Shown: positions 1-9,338, counted from the first letter of the stretch. The stretch: 64,000 nt of DNA from Acetobacter indonesiensis (GCF_000963945.1 NZ_BAMW01000050.1:1-64000), one strand, 5' to 3'. Numbers and translations: made by a program. Notes: generated from the letters alone by a model not told the origin.

Positions 1-73
1 CGACACAACAAGGTTTGGGTCAGCAAAATGTCACGAGAAAATTTCAGCACTGTAGCCTCTTTCAACGTCCATA

Positions 74-2806
74 ATGGCTGAAGCTAAAATGAACAAAACG
101 GATGCGCTCCGGTATTTTTGGGGTAAAGCACACCCTGAAAACCAGATGCAGGCTTCAGATTCTTCTACTCTCATGCATCCGCTTATCGCTCATGTGTTAG
201 ATGTCGCTGCTGTGGCTATCTTGTTGCCCGGTAGTGACCGACTGGGGCTTGATAATCGACAGTTGGGGATGCTGATAGCGCTCCATGACATTGGCAAGCT
301 TATGCCATCATTTCAGAAAAAAGTACCGGCATGCTGGCCAAAGCAAGGCTTAGGTTCTTATTCTGAAAATTATATAGAATCACGTCATGATGCTGATGGC
401 TTTCTGTTGCTTAGTTATTTTTGTGCAGAGGCTCTTGATTCTTTGTTCAAAAATTCAGATGACGCGCAACTGGACTGGTTAGAGAGTGAAAAAGACCAGT
501 TATGGCGTGCGGTAGCGGGGCATCATGGAAAGCCTGCTGCCTGCGATTGGGACAAAAGAAAACAGGACCCCAGCTTCAAATTTATAGCGCCATATGCTCA
601 ACAGTTTATTCAAATTCTCCTGAAAGTCTTTAATCCGCCTGCCCTTCCATTATTTCACTCTCCCGATTGTTTGCGCCGATTAGAATGGCAATTAGCGGGG
701 TTAACCAATCAGGCTGACTGGATAGGCTCCCAAAAAACATGGTTTCCATATGTGACGCCGGATGCCGTGATGGATGCGACAGCTTATTTCTGGAATCATG
801 CTCTGCCACATGCACAGAAGGCAATTTTACAAGCAGGGCTTGGCCCTGTTGAGGTTGCTTCTTTCCAAGGAATAGAACGACTTTTCTCCCATATCCAAAA
901 GCCATCACCGGTACAGGACGTTATGCAATCTGTGGCCTTACCTGATGGTCCGGCATTAGTGATTATCGAGGACATGACGGGGTCTGGCAAAACAGAAGCC
1001 GCGTTGGTTACGGCCCACCGATTGATGGCATCCGGGCGCGCTTCTGGATTGTTCGTTGCGCTTCCAACTATGGCCACTGCACATGCCATGTATGATCGGT
1101 TGGTTGAGGCTTATCGGAATCTTTTCCTCCCTTCTTCGCGTCCATCGCTTGCTCTAGCGCATAGCCGTGCTTTGTTGGACGAGCGGTTTGTGTCTGTTCT
1201 GGCCCCAGATGACGCTCTGGATGTGACATTTATCCCAGACGATAGAGCCAGCGCCGCAGAAATTTGTTGTTCGGCGTGGTTAGGTCGTGACTCCCGAAGG
1301 GCTCTTTTGGCTCAAGTAGGTGTGGGGACCATTGATCAAGCTCTTATGGCTGTCCTGCCTGTCAAATTTGCTACAATGCGTCAGGCAGGGCTAGCGGGGA
1401 AAGTTCTTCTCGTTGACGAATGCCACGCATATGATTCTTATATGCAAGAAGAAATGGCAGCACTTTTACGCTTTCATGCGGCTATGGGTGGTTCGGCCAT
1501 TTTATTGTCTGCTACATTAACCGGGGCTGTGCGTCAAAAGTTGACAACGGCTTTTCAGGATGGGTTACGCATACAAGAAACTGCGACTTTATCAAGCGCG
1601 GCATACCCTTTAGTGACACTCGTTGGGGCAGAAAATGTTCTGGAATTACCGTGCAATGCGCGGGACGAACTAAAACGAACAGTTGCCGTTCACCTGATCT
1701 CAGATGAAGCCTCTGTCGTTCACATCATAAAGGATGCTGCTGCTAAAAATGCTGCGGTCGCATGGGTTCGTAACAGCGTAGATGACGTTATTGCCTCTGC
1801 TCAGGCTCTGACGACAGACAGTATTAAACCCATTGTGTTTCACGCGCGCTTTGCCATGATTGATCGCCTGGCAATAGAGCGTGAAGTGCTCAGGCGGTTT
1901 GGTGCCAAGAGCAGTGAGGCCGACAGAGCGGCGGTCTTGATTGCAAGTCCTGTTTTACAGGAATCGTTAGATATAGATTTCGATGTTTTATGTACAGATA
2001 TTGCTCCAATGGACCTGGTTATTCAGCGTGCTGGCCGTTTGCAACGGCATAAAAGAAATAAGCGCCCGATAGAAAGTGAAGAACTTTATATTTTATCACC
2101 AGTTACTGAAAAAAATGTAGATAAAAACTGGATTAGTCATTTTTTGCCAAAAACTGCCGGTGTTTATAGAAATGCTGCGTTATTGTGGCGTACGGCAGAT
2201 GTTTTGAAACACGAAAAAGAAATAAAAAGCCCCGAAAACATAAGATATTTAATAGAGCAGGCTGCCGATCTGTCTGATGTGCCTGAAGCATTAATGGGGG
2301 ATAGAAACAGCGCCGAAGGAAGAGGTCGTGCGGAAAAAGGTTTGGCGATGCAGAATGTTCTGAATTATGAGGCCGGCTATGCGCCAGACGTAGCTTTGTG
2401 GGAGTCTGATATTCGTACTCCTACCCGGTTGGAAGATGAACCTCATGTCACGGTGCGGCTTGCTATTATAGAAGGACAGACTGTTCGTCCTTGGGCTGCG
2501 TTCATAGACAGTTCCTTGGAGACCCAACACCAGCAGAAACGAGCTTGGGCGCTATCAGAAGTGTCTGTACGTCGTAAACAACTGGCTCACTGTCTCATAC
2601 CGCCGGAAGCTAAAGAGGCGGCTTCAAGGGCGCGTAGTGTTTGGTCATGGTGGGAACGTGAAGCAGAGGATCAGTTTCTGTTGCTGCTTTTGACCCCAAA
2701 TGAATCGGGTTGGCAGGGTTCTGGACGTAATGGGAAAGGACAAGATGTTGTGATTCAATATGATCAGTTATATGGTTTGCAAATCTTCCCAGCGATATCG
2801 GGATGA
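74..2806 (+). CDS. cas3: Cas3 HD nuclease-helicase, type I-E
   Basis: Cas3 is recruited by target-bound Cascade, nicks the displaced strand and degrades DNA processively with ATP. Seen here: an N-terminal HD nuclease domain with His35, His40 and the His71-Asp72 pair (HDIGK), then an SF2 helicase core with a Walker A (DMTGSGKT, residues 300-307), a DECH box (448-451) and an SATL motif III. The 910 aa length fits type I-E Cas3, which carries HD and helicase in one chain. The ATG at 74 is used; ATG 89 is a possible alternative. The stop codon TGA lies inside a sequence matching the last 11 nt of the CRISPR repeat (2800-2810), so the final codons double as part of a repeat-like element. About 170 nt separate it from cas8e, unlike the tight spacing of the other cas genes, so cas3 is probably transcribed from its own promoter. 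Confidence 0.97.
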   Translation: MAEAKMNKTDALRYFWGKAHPENQMQASDSSTLMHPLIAHVLDVAAVAILLPGSDRLGLDNRQLGMLIALHDIGKLMPSFQKKVPACWPKQGLGSYSENYIESRHDADGFLLLSYFCAEALDSLFKNSDDAQLDWLESEKDQLWRAVAGHHGKPAACDWDKRKQDPSFKFIAPYAQQFIQILLKVFNPPALPLFHSPDCLRRLEWQLAGLTNQADWIGSQKTWFPYVTPDAVMDATAYFWNHALPHAQKAILQAGLGPVEVASFQGIERLFSHIQKPSPVQDVMQSVALPDGPALVIIEDMTGSGKTEAALVTAHRLMASGRASGLFVALPTMATAHAMYDRLVEAYRNLFLPSSRPSLALAHSRALLDERFVSVLAPDDALDVTFIPDDRASAAEICCSAWLGRDSRRALLAQVGVGTIDQALMAVLPVKFATMRQAGLAGKVLLVDECHAYDSYMQEEMAALLRFHAAMGGSAILLSATLTGAVRQKLTTAFQDGLRIQETATLSSAAYPLVTLVGAENVLELPCNARDELKRTVAVHLISDEASVVHIIKDAAAKNAAVAWVRNSVDDVIASAQALTTDSIKPIVFHARFAMIDRLAIEREVLRRFGAKSSEADRAAVLIASPVLQESLDIDFDVLCTDIAPMDLVIQRAGRLQRHKRNKRPIESEELYILSPVTEKNVDKNWISHFLPKTAGVYRNAALLWRTADVLKHEKEIKSPENIRYLIEQAADLSDVPEALMGDRNSAEGRGRAEKGLAMQNVLNYEAGYAPDVALWESDIRTPTRLEDEPHVTVRLAIIEGQTVRPWAAFIDSSLETQHQQKRAWALSEVSVRRKQLAHCLIPPEAKEAASRARSVWSWWEREAEDQFLLLLLTPNESGWQGSGRNGKGQDVVIQYDQLYGLQIFPAISG

Positions 2807-2810
2807 ACCG
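2783..2810 (+). repeat. Degenerate CRISPR repeat (psi-R1) at the cas3 3' end
   Basis: The right end GGGATGAACCG is identical to positions 19-29 of the array repeat at 9093, and TTCCC at 2786-2790 corresponds to repeat positions 4-8 if one base is deleted between. The stem is weak (TCCC/GGGA) but the 5' handle is perfect. It overlaps the last codons and stop of cas3. Confidence 0.7.
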
Positions 2811-2843
2811 TCTTAAGTAGTCTGTGTGGCGACTGGACTGTTT

Positions 2844-2872
2844 CTGTTCCCTGCTTCGGCAGGGATTTGAAT
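2844..2872 (+). repeat. Degenerate CRISPR repeat (psi-R2) with covarying stem
   Basis: Positions 2845-2851 (TGTTCCC) and 2862-2866 (GGGAT) match the array repeat in register. The stem CCCTGC-TTCG-GCAGGG has the same geometry as CCCCGC-ACAC-GCGGGG, with one compensatory pair change. The terminal 8-nt handle is not conserved, as expected for a unit needed only as a Cas6e cleavage site. It could alternatively be read as a terminator hairpin, but no T-run follows. Confidence 0.75.
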
Positions 2873-2884
2873 ATCCCAATGAAT

Positions 2885-2920
2885 AAGTCTTATGTAGTAT
2901 ATGTTATCAGAAAAATGATT
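2885..2920 (+). promoter_or_regulatory. Putative Cascade target site in the cas8e operon promoter
   Basis: AAG at 2885-2887 is the consensus type I-E PAM. The following bases match the pseudo-spacer at 2811 at positions 1-5, 7-11, 13 and 15-17. The mismatches among the first 17 are at 6, 12 and 14. Positions 6 and 12 are flipped out in type I-E Cascade and do not contribute to pairing. -10-like hexamers (TAGTAT at 2895, TATGTT at 2900) lie inside the site, with TTGAAT (2867-2872) upstream, so bound Cascade would be expected to block initiation for cas8e and the genes behind it. Partial pairing would favour repression over cleavage. The exact promoter is not certain. Confidence 0.7.
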
Positions 2921-2979
2921 GCGTAACTCAGAGTGGTAAGTCATCGTATCTTTGGTTGTTTGCTCTAGGTGGCCTTTTC

Positions 2980-4620
2980 ATGACTGATGATAAGCCCTTC
3001 AATCTACTTTTAGACCCATGGTTGCCTGTTTCACGGCGGTCGGGTGAAGCAAGCGTTATTCGCCCAGCCCAGATTGTAGAAGATATAAAAGACAATCCTA
3101 TTGTCGGGTTTATGTGGCCCAGAGCTGATTTCCGAGTGGCGTCTTTTGAATTTTTGATTGGTCTATTGGCGACAGCCTGTCCCCCTGAAACCCATAGAGC
3201 GTGGGTGCAGAATTGGTTAAAGCCTCCGTCAGTGGAACAACTGGACGAAGCCTTTGCGAAAATTGCCGATGCTTTTTGGTTAGATGGCCTTCAGGCGCGT
3301 TTCTTGCAGGATTATGATACCCTGCAAAGTGACTCGGAATATGCAGAGCGTCTTCTGATTGATGCCCCAGGCGAAAGCACGGTAAAGCGAAATGCTGATC
3401 TGTTCGTGCATCGTGGCCAGGTTGAGCGTATGGCGCGTTCAACTGCGGCAATTGCTCTTTTTACCCTTCAATCTTGGGCTCCCAGCGGTGGGGCCGGGAA
3501 CATGACAGGTTTGCGTGGCGGTGGCCCGCTTACCACGTTGGTTCTGCCTGAAGAAAGAGGAAGCCTGTGGCGTATTGTCTGGGCGAATGTGCCGAATGGA
3601 AGTGCAATAAAAAACGCTGATAAAACAAAAGTTTTTCCATGGCTGGCCCCGACTGTTGCATCAGGAAAAGACGGAACAGATGTGCGCATTTCTGAAAATG
3701 CACATCCATTACAGTGTTGGTGGGGTATGCCACGCCGAATCAGGCTGGTGTTCGAAAAAAATAATGATCAGGTCTGTGATCTTACCGGGCAGTCAGATAC
3801 GGTTTTGGTAACAGGCTGGCAGCAAAGGCCGTATGGTCCGAAATATGCTGGCTGGATAGGAATGCCGTATGGCGCAGGCACAGTTCATCCTCTGACCCCG
3901 CGTTATCAACAGAAGACTGGGGCAGAATGGTTGGCAATTCATCCTCAGCCCGGTGGCATCGGTTACAGACATTGGGCTGGTATTGTTGTTGAAAGCGCCG
4001 ATGGCAACAAATTGCCAGCCAGTTGTGTCGTAACGTGGCGAAACGAAAGGGCCAGAGACGTTCGTCTTTCTCAGGCTCCCCGTTTGCTTGCTGCCGGGTA
4101 TGACATGGATAATATGAAAGCGCGCGGTTTTATTGAAAGCGAGATGCCGTTGTTTGATGCTCAAGACATTGAACGACAAAAAAATATCGACATTCTGGCC
4201 CGAGACTGTGTGGGGGCCGCGACGCAGATTGCAGATTTACTGCGTAGCTCTGTGCGGGAAGCCCTGTTTGGGAAAGCAACAGTATCAGTTGACGTGACGC
4301 TTCTTGCTAATCTTCGTGAACGGTTTTGGGAACAAACGGAGTCAGATTTTTTTGCCATCTTGCACGAAGCGGTTACGACAAGTGATGATGTGGCTTTGAA
4401 AACAAAATGGTTTCGCATTCTTGCCCACGCTGCTCTGCGTGAATTTGATCTGACTGTTACATTAGAGCCTGAAACAACCATGCAAGATGCAAAACGGTTT
4501 TCGGCTGCCCGTAAGCGTTTGAGTATTGCTGTCGCAGGGAAAGGGACAGAGGGCAAAAAAATCATGAATGGTCTGGGACTTCCTGTTTTAACTGATAAAA
4601 AGACGGAAAAAATTGTCTGA
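2980..4620 (+). CDS. cas8e: Cas8e (Cse1/CasA), Cascade large subunit
   Basis: This is the large subunit of the type I-E effector, which reads the PAM and docks Cas3. The 546 aa protein begins MTDDKPFNLLLDPWLPV, the typical Cse1 N-terminus. The ATG at 2980 is preferred over the upstream TTG (2956) because AGGTGG (2967-2972) lies at a normal distance. The gene is first in a compact operon: its stop TGA overlaps the ATG of cse2 (TGATG). The 5' leader carries the candidate Cascade target site and a three-codon ATG-ATT-GCG-TAA reading frame. Identity is assigned from the N-terminal pattern, length and fixed type I-E gene order. Confidence 0.95.
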   Translation: MTDDKPFNLLLDPWLPVSRRSGEASVIRPAQIVEDIKDNPIVGFMWPRADFRVASFEFLIGLLATACPPETHRAWVQNWLKPPSVEQLDEAFAKIADAFWLDGLQARFLQDYDTLQSDSEYAERLLIDAPGESTVKRNADLFVHRGQVERMARSTAAIALFTLQSWAPSGGAGNMTGLRGGGPLTTLVLPEERGSLWRIVWANVPNGSAIKNADKTKVFPWLAPTVASGKDGTDVRISENAHPLQCWWGMPRRIRLVFEKNNDQVCDLTGQSDTVLVTGWQQRPYGPKYAGWIGMPYGAGTVHPLTPRYQQKTGAEWLAIHPQPGGIGYRHWAGIVVESADGNKLPASCVVTWRNERARDVRLSQAPRLLAAGYDMDNMKARGFIESEMPLFDAQDIERQKNIDILARDCVGAATQIADLLRSSVREALFGKATVSVDVTLLANLRERFWEQTESDFFAILHEAVTTSDDVALKTKWFRILAHAALREFDLTVTLEPETTMQDAKRFSAARKRLSIAVAGKGTEGKKIMNGLGLPVLTDKKTEKIV

Positions 4621-5174
4621 TGCTTACCAGAAAGGAAACGTCCCGTGTGGCGGTGACATGGTGGCAGGGATTGCAACCTGATCCTGACAAAAATCAGCAG
4701 GGTGATCGTGCTGCATTGGCGCGCCTTAGGCGGTGTTCAACGATAACAGAGCTGCTGTTTGAGCGTGAAACGCAGCTATTTTTACATAAATGCGGTGCGA
4801 CCAGTGGTTCTGCATTTTCGCGGGCGGCATTGGTTGCGGGTGTTCTGGCGTATGTCAGGGCAAACCGGGTTGGTGTTCCTGTTGCACGTCAAATTGGCCC
4901 TGTAGAGGCTGATGATGAAAAAACAGCCCTATGCAAGCCTCTACGGTTCAGAAAGCTGCTGGATACAGAAAGCTATGATGACTGTCTTCGTGCTTTTCGG
5001 CGGCTTGTCATGTTGGCAGGTGGTGCAGTGAATGTTGCGGATATGGCGTTTGCACTTATGGCATGGCCGCGTGAAGAATCTCAGGATGAACTTGCAGCAG
5101 ACAGAGTAAGGCGTGACTGGGTTTATCGTTACTGGAATACTGCCACTTTGGAAAAACCATCTGATAATCAGTAA
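4620..5174 (+). CDS. casB: Cse2 (CasB, Cas11e), Cascade small subunit
   Basis: Cse2 is the small helical subunit, present in two copies in type I-E Cascade, that stabilises the R-loop. The protein has 184 aa and is rich in Arg and Lys, with the N-terminal pattern WWQGLQPDPDKNQQGDRAALARLRR typical of Cse2 in its spacing of W, RA-LRR. Its ATG overlaps the cas8e stop by one base. It is followed after 18 nt by cas7e with an AAAAGGA ribosome site. Assignment rests on the conserved N-terminal pattern, size and position between cas8e and cas7e. Confidence 0.93.
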   Translation: MLTRKETSRVAVTWWQGLQPDPDKNQQGDRAALARLRRCSTITELLFERETQLFLHKCGATSGSAFSRAALVAGVLAYVRANRVGVPVARQIGPVEADDEKTALCKPLRFRKLLDTESYDDCLRAFRRLVMLAGGAVNVADMAFALMAWPREESQDELAADRVRRDWVYRYWNTATLEKPSDNQ

Positions 5175-5192
5175 TATAAAAGGATTATTATC

Positions 5193-6251
5193 ATGAGCCG
5201 TTTTTTGCAGCTTCACCTTTTGACATTCTACCCGCCATCAAACGTGAATCGTGATGATGCTGGCAACCCCAAGACAGCGACAGTTGGCGGGGTGACGCGG
5301 TTACGTATTTCTTCGCAGGCGTTGAAACGTGCGTGGCGTACATCGGATATTTTTTCATCTGCTTTGGCCGGTCATGAGGGAAAACGCACCCAGCGTCTGG
5401 GGGAGGAAATTCTGAAGCATCTTTTACAAAAAGGTGTGGATGAAAAAAAGGCAACATCCATAGCGCGTGAGATTGCGGGTGTGTATGGAAAGGTAAAGGC
5501 GGAAAAAGACCAGAACCCGACACGTACGGAACAGCTTGTTTTTATTTCTCCATCCGAACACGCTGCCGCTATTGCTATGGCAGACCGGCTTGCAGCAGGG
5601 GAAAAAGTGGATGTGAAGAAAGAGCAGGAGAGCTTGCTGCACCGGTCAGACTCAGCGGCGGATATTGCGTTGTTCGGGCGGATGCTGGCGGGGGCGCCAG
5701 CGTTTAATCGGGAAGCGGCCGTGCAGGTAGCCCACGCTATCACAACCCATCGGGTGACGGTGGAAGACGATTATTATACCGCTATTGATGACCTGAAACA
5801 GGATGAAGAAGACGCAGGCGCAGGTTTTCTGGGGGAAGCCGGATTTGGGTCTGGCGTGTTTTATCTTTATCTGTGCGTTAATCGTGATCTGTTAAAGAAA
5901 AACCTTGGCGATAAAAGCGAAACTAGCGTGGCCGAAGCCGCACTAGGGGCTTTGGTTGAAGCAGCAATGACCGTTTCTCCGTCAGGCAAGCAGAATAGTT
6001 ATGCTGCCCTGGCGCGTGCCGGGTATGTCTTGGCAGAAAAAGGAAATGCGCAGCCCCGTACACTGGCGGGTGCTTTTGCACGGCCTATTGCGGGTCAGGA
6101 TTTAATGCAGCAATCTATTGCAGATTTGAAAAACTTCCGCGCTGAACTAACACGCGTTTACGGTGAAGGGGCCGAGGATGTTTGTGAAATGGCGCTAGGG
6201 GATGAAAAAAGCGCGACACTGGCAGATATTGTCGCCTTTTGTCGGGCCTGA
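5193..6251 (+). CDS. cas7e: Cas7e (Cse4/CasC), Cascade backbone
   Basis: Cas7e forms the six-copy filament that holds the spacer part of the crRNA. Its thumbs interrupt pairing every sixth base, which matters for the self-target described upstream. The 352 aa protein starts MSRFLQLHLLTFYPPSNVNRD and continues with VTRLRISSQALKRAWR, both hallmarks of the family. An AAAAGGA Shine-Dalgarno sequence precedes the ATG. It sits between cse2 and cas5e, with 5 nt between its stop and the cas5e start. Confidence 0.97.
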   Translation: MSRFLQLHLLTFYPPSNVNRDDAGNPKTATVGGVTRLRISSQALKRAWRTSDIFSSALAGHEGKRTQRLGEEILKHLLQKGVDEKKATSIAREIAGVYGKVKAEKDQNPTRTEQLVFISPSEHAAAIAMADRLAAGEKVDVKKEQESLLHRSDSAADIALFGRMLAGAPAFNREAAVQVAHAITTHRVTVEDDYYTAIDDLKQDEEDAGAGFLGEAGFGSGVFYLYLCVNRDLLKKNLGDKSETSVAEAALGALVEAAMTVSPSGKQNSYAALARAGYVLAEKGNAQPRTLAGAFARPIAGQDLMQQSIADLKNFRAELTRVYGEGAEDVCEMALGDEKSATLADIVAFCRA

Positions 6252-6256
6252 ACCCC

Positions 6257-7039
6257 ATGGGGCAATTCCTAACCTTTGCCATGGTAGCCCCTATGGCATC
6301 GTTCGGGACGCTTGCTGTTGGTGAGCGCCGGGATGGTAGTGATAGGCCCGCCCGCTCTGCCGTGCTGGGGTTGGTGGGGGCGTGTCTTGGTCTGACACGG
6401 GATGATGAAGACGCCCAGAAAGATCTGGCGCATCAGTATGGCTTGGCTGTTTTATGCCACGCGTCCGGTCGATTGCTGACTGATTACCATACAACGCAAA
6501 CAGCACCCGCGCGCCGCAACTGGACCCCGGCAACACGCGCACAGGAACTGGCGGACGCACCGGGAGAGATTGCAACCATCCTGTCCCGCAGGGATTACCG
6601 CATGGGAAGCTGGCATCTGGGTGTGCTGTGGGTGCGGGCTGATATGCCCCGCTGGTCATTGGACAGCATAAAAATGGCTATGCAACAGCCGGTTTTTTCA
6701 CCGTCATTAGGGCGTAAATCTTGCCCACCGGGTTTGCCATTGGCTCCAGATATCCAGAGTGCAGACAACGCCATTACTGCCGTTCTAGACCGCTATAAAC
6801 ACGGACCGGAGCAAAGTGTGCAGACCCGTTTTGGCTTGTTCAAAAATCACCTGACCGGCCCAGACACACAAACGGATGTAGTGGTGGTTATGGATACAGC
6901 AGATGTTGCGGCGCACGGGGGTAACTACCCGGTCGTGCGTCATGAAATGCGCCGTGATCAACCGCTTTCACGCACACGCTGGCAATTTGGCTTGCGGGAA
7001 GAAGCGATGCTTCTTTGCAAAAAGGATATCGCGATATGA
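6257..7039 (+). CDS. cas5e: Cas5e (CasD), crRNA 5'-handle cap of Cascade
   Basis: Cas5e binds the 8-nt 5' handle of the crRNA and caps the Cas7 filament. The 260 aa protein begins MGQFLTFAMVAPMASFG and contains the family's RDGSDRPARSAVLGLVGACLG stretch (W/R-T-P-S-AV-GLL type). ATG 6257 is chosen; an upstream TTG at 6239 would overlap the cas7e stop and adds residues not expected in the family. The stop overlaps the cas6e start (ATGA), indicating translational coupling. The handle conserved in the candidate regulatory RNA (ATGAACCG) is the part this subunit would contact. Confidence 0.95.
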   Translation: MGQFLTFAMVAPMASFGTLAVGERRDGSDRPARSAVLGLVGACLGLTRDDEDAQKDLAHQYGLAVLCHASGRLLTDYHTTQTAPARRNWTPATRAQELADAPGEIATILSRRDYRMGSWHLGVLWVRADMPRWSLDSIKMAMQQPVFSPSLGRKSCPPGLPLAPDIQSADNAITAVLDRYKHGPEQSVQTRFGLFKNHLTGPDTQTDVVVVMDTADVAAHGGNYPVVRHEMRRDQPLSRTRWQFGLREEAMLLCKKDIAI

Positions 7040-7725
7040 GTGCCGGGTTTCTCTCTCGTATCTCCTTACGGCAAGATGCGTCTGTTCAGGCTATAGCCCG
7101 GCTTCTTGTGCCGCAGGGGGAGAGCAACCAGCACAAAGCAGCACATCACCTGTTATGGGTTTTGTTTGGTGATACGCCAGACCGGAAAAGGGATTTTCTG
7201 TGGCGTCAGACTGACCCTGGCTGTTTTTTGGTTTTATCAGCCCGAGAACCCGTTGATACGCATGGGTTGTTCGATATTGAAAGTCAGGTTTTTGCGCCAC
7301 GCCTGAAAGATGGCAGCCGATTGGGGTTCATGCTGCGTGCCAATGCAACACTTGACCGGAAGTGTGAAGGGCGTGCCCGCAGCAAACGTCATGATATTGT
7401 TATGGATGCGCTCTATCACATTCCCAAAGAGCAGCGAGCCCATGCGCGTGATGGTGTAGTGCAGCAAGCCATTACATCCTGGCTTCTGCGGCAGGGGCAG
7501 CGTACCGGGTTTGCGTTGCAGCCTGATGCTCTTTCCGTGCAGGGGTGTGATGTGCTGCGTGTGGCGCGTGAAGCGGGGCAAGGCAAGGCAACATTTGGCG
7601 TGGTCAATGTTACTGGTGCGCTGTGTGTTACAGACCCGGCGCTGTTTGTTCCTGCGTTGATGCATGGTTTTGGCCGGGCCAAGGCGTTTGGGTGCGGGCT
7701 TATGCTCATTCGTCGCGCTTTGTAA
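7036..7725 (+). CDS. cas6e: Cas6e (CasE), CRISPR RNA endoribonuclease
   Basis: Cas6e cuts the precursor RNA at the base of the repeat stem and stays on the 3' hairpin in Cascade. The 229 aa form starting at ATG 7036 (ATGA overlap with cas5e) is preferred over ATG 7015, which lies inside cas5e. Family features seen: FLSRISLRQDAS at the N-terminus, HHLLWVLFGD with a candidate catalytic His, and a Gly-rich C-terminal FVPALMHGFGRAKAFGCGLMLIRR. The stem substrate here is CCCCGC/GCGGGG. The second repeat-like unit near 2849 preserves an equivalent stem and so should also be a substrate. Confidence 0.95.
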   Translation: MSAGFLSRISLRQDASVQAIARLLVPQGESNQHKAAHHLLWVLFGDTPDRKRDFLWRQTDPGCFLVLSAREPVDTHGLFDIESQVFAPRLKDGSRLGFMLRANATLDRKCEGRARSKRHDIVMDALYHIPKEQRAHARDGVVQQAITSWLLRQGQRTGFALQPDALSVQGCDVLRVAREAGQGKATFGVVNVTGALCVTDPALFVPALMHGFGRAKAFGCGLMLIRRAL

Positions 7726-7738
7726 AAGGATAAGATGG

Positions 7739-9020
<1,282 letters not shown>

Positions 9021-9092
9021 AATACAGCCTGCGTAATCGGTAGTTTCTTTGACAACAAAATAATCCTTTGAAATCAACTCTTTCCAGAAAGA
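9021..9092 (+). promoter_or_regulatory. CRISPR leader
   Basis: This is a 72-nt AT-rich stretch between cas2e and the first repeat. It contains a perfect TTGACA (9049-9054), a plausible -35 box for array transcription. The -10 is not obvious. Leader placement fits repeat orientation and the degenerate repeat at the far end. Confidence 0.6.
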
Positions 9093-9304
9093 GTGTTCCC
9101 CGCACACGCGGGGATGAACCGATAAGCGGAAGCCAGCCAAAAATGGCAAAAGCGTGTTCCCCGCACACGCGGGGATGAACCGGCCATGTCAGACGCTTTC
9201 CGATCCGTGATGCGGTGTTCCCCGCACACGCGGGGATGAACCGACCGGCCAGAAATGGAGGGGCTGTGCGATTTTGTGTTCCCCGCATATGCGGGGAAAT
9301 AAAT
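9093..9304 (+). CRISPR. Type I-E CRISPR array, 4 repeats and 3 spacers
   Basis: Three identical 29-nt repeats lie at 9093-9121, 9154-9182 and 9215-9243. Each begins GTGTTCCCCGC, has a CCCCGC/GCGGGG stem with an ACAC loop and ends ATGAACCG. The fourth (9276-9304) is degenerate: the loop is ATAT and the last eight bases are changed, marking the leader-distal end. The three spacers (9122-9153, 9183-9214, 9244-9275) are each exactly 32 nt. An array this short beside a full cas operon suggests little recent acquisition or loss of spacers. I could not search the spacers for targets. Confidence 0.98.
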
Positions 9305-9338
9305 ACAGTTAGAACGTGAAAGCCACGTTAGCGTTCAT

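Larger units (their letters stand above)
2783..2872 (+). ncRNA. Candidate crRNA-like Cas-regulating RNA (CreR/CreA-type)
   Basis: Repeat-like, 33-nt spacer-like and repeat-like units follow one another here. The first unit (2783-2810) keeps GGGATGAACCG, identical to the end of the CRISPR repeat and including the 8-nt crRNA 5' handle ATGAACCG, plus TTCCC upstream with one base deleted. The second unit (2844-2872) matches the repeat at TGTTCCC and GGGAT and forms the same 6-bp stem with a 4-nt loop. One stem pair has changed from C-G to T-A on both sides, a compensatory change, and the loop is TTCG instead of ACAC. The distance between units equals a real spacer. Known crRNA-like RNAs of type I systems (CreA of CreTA modules, CreR autorepressors) have this design. 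A weak promoter (TTGTGA, 17 bp, TATGGT at 2748-2776) would start transcription at the first unit. Expression is inferred, not shown. Confidence 0.8.

Noticed and set aside
2844-2872. Simple terminator of cas3
   Set aside because: No T-run follows, and the hairpin matches the CRISPR repeat in register with a compensatory pair change, so a terminator alone does not explain it.
2956-2979. TTG start for cas8e at 2956
   Set aside because: ATG 2980 has a proper ribosome site and matches the family N-terminus.
7664-7738. Longer Cas1 start inside cas6e
   Set aside because: ATG 7739 with AAAGGA upstream gives a normal Cas1e length.
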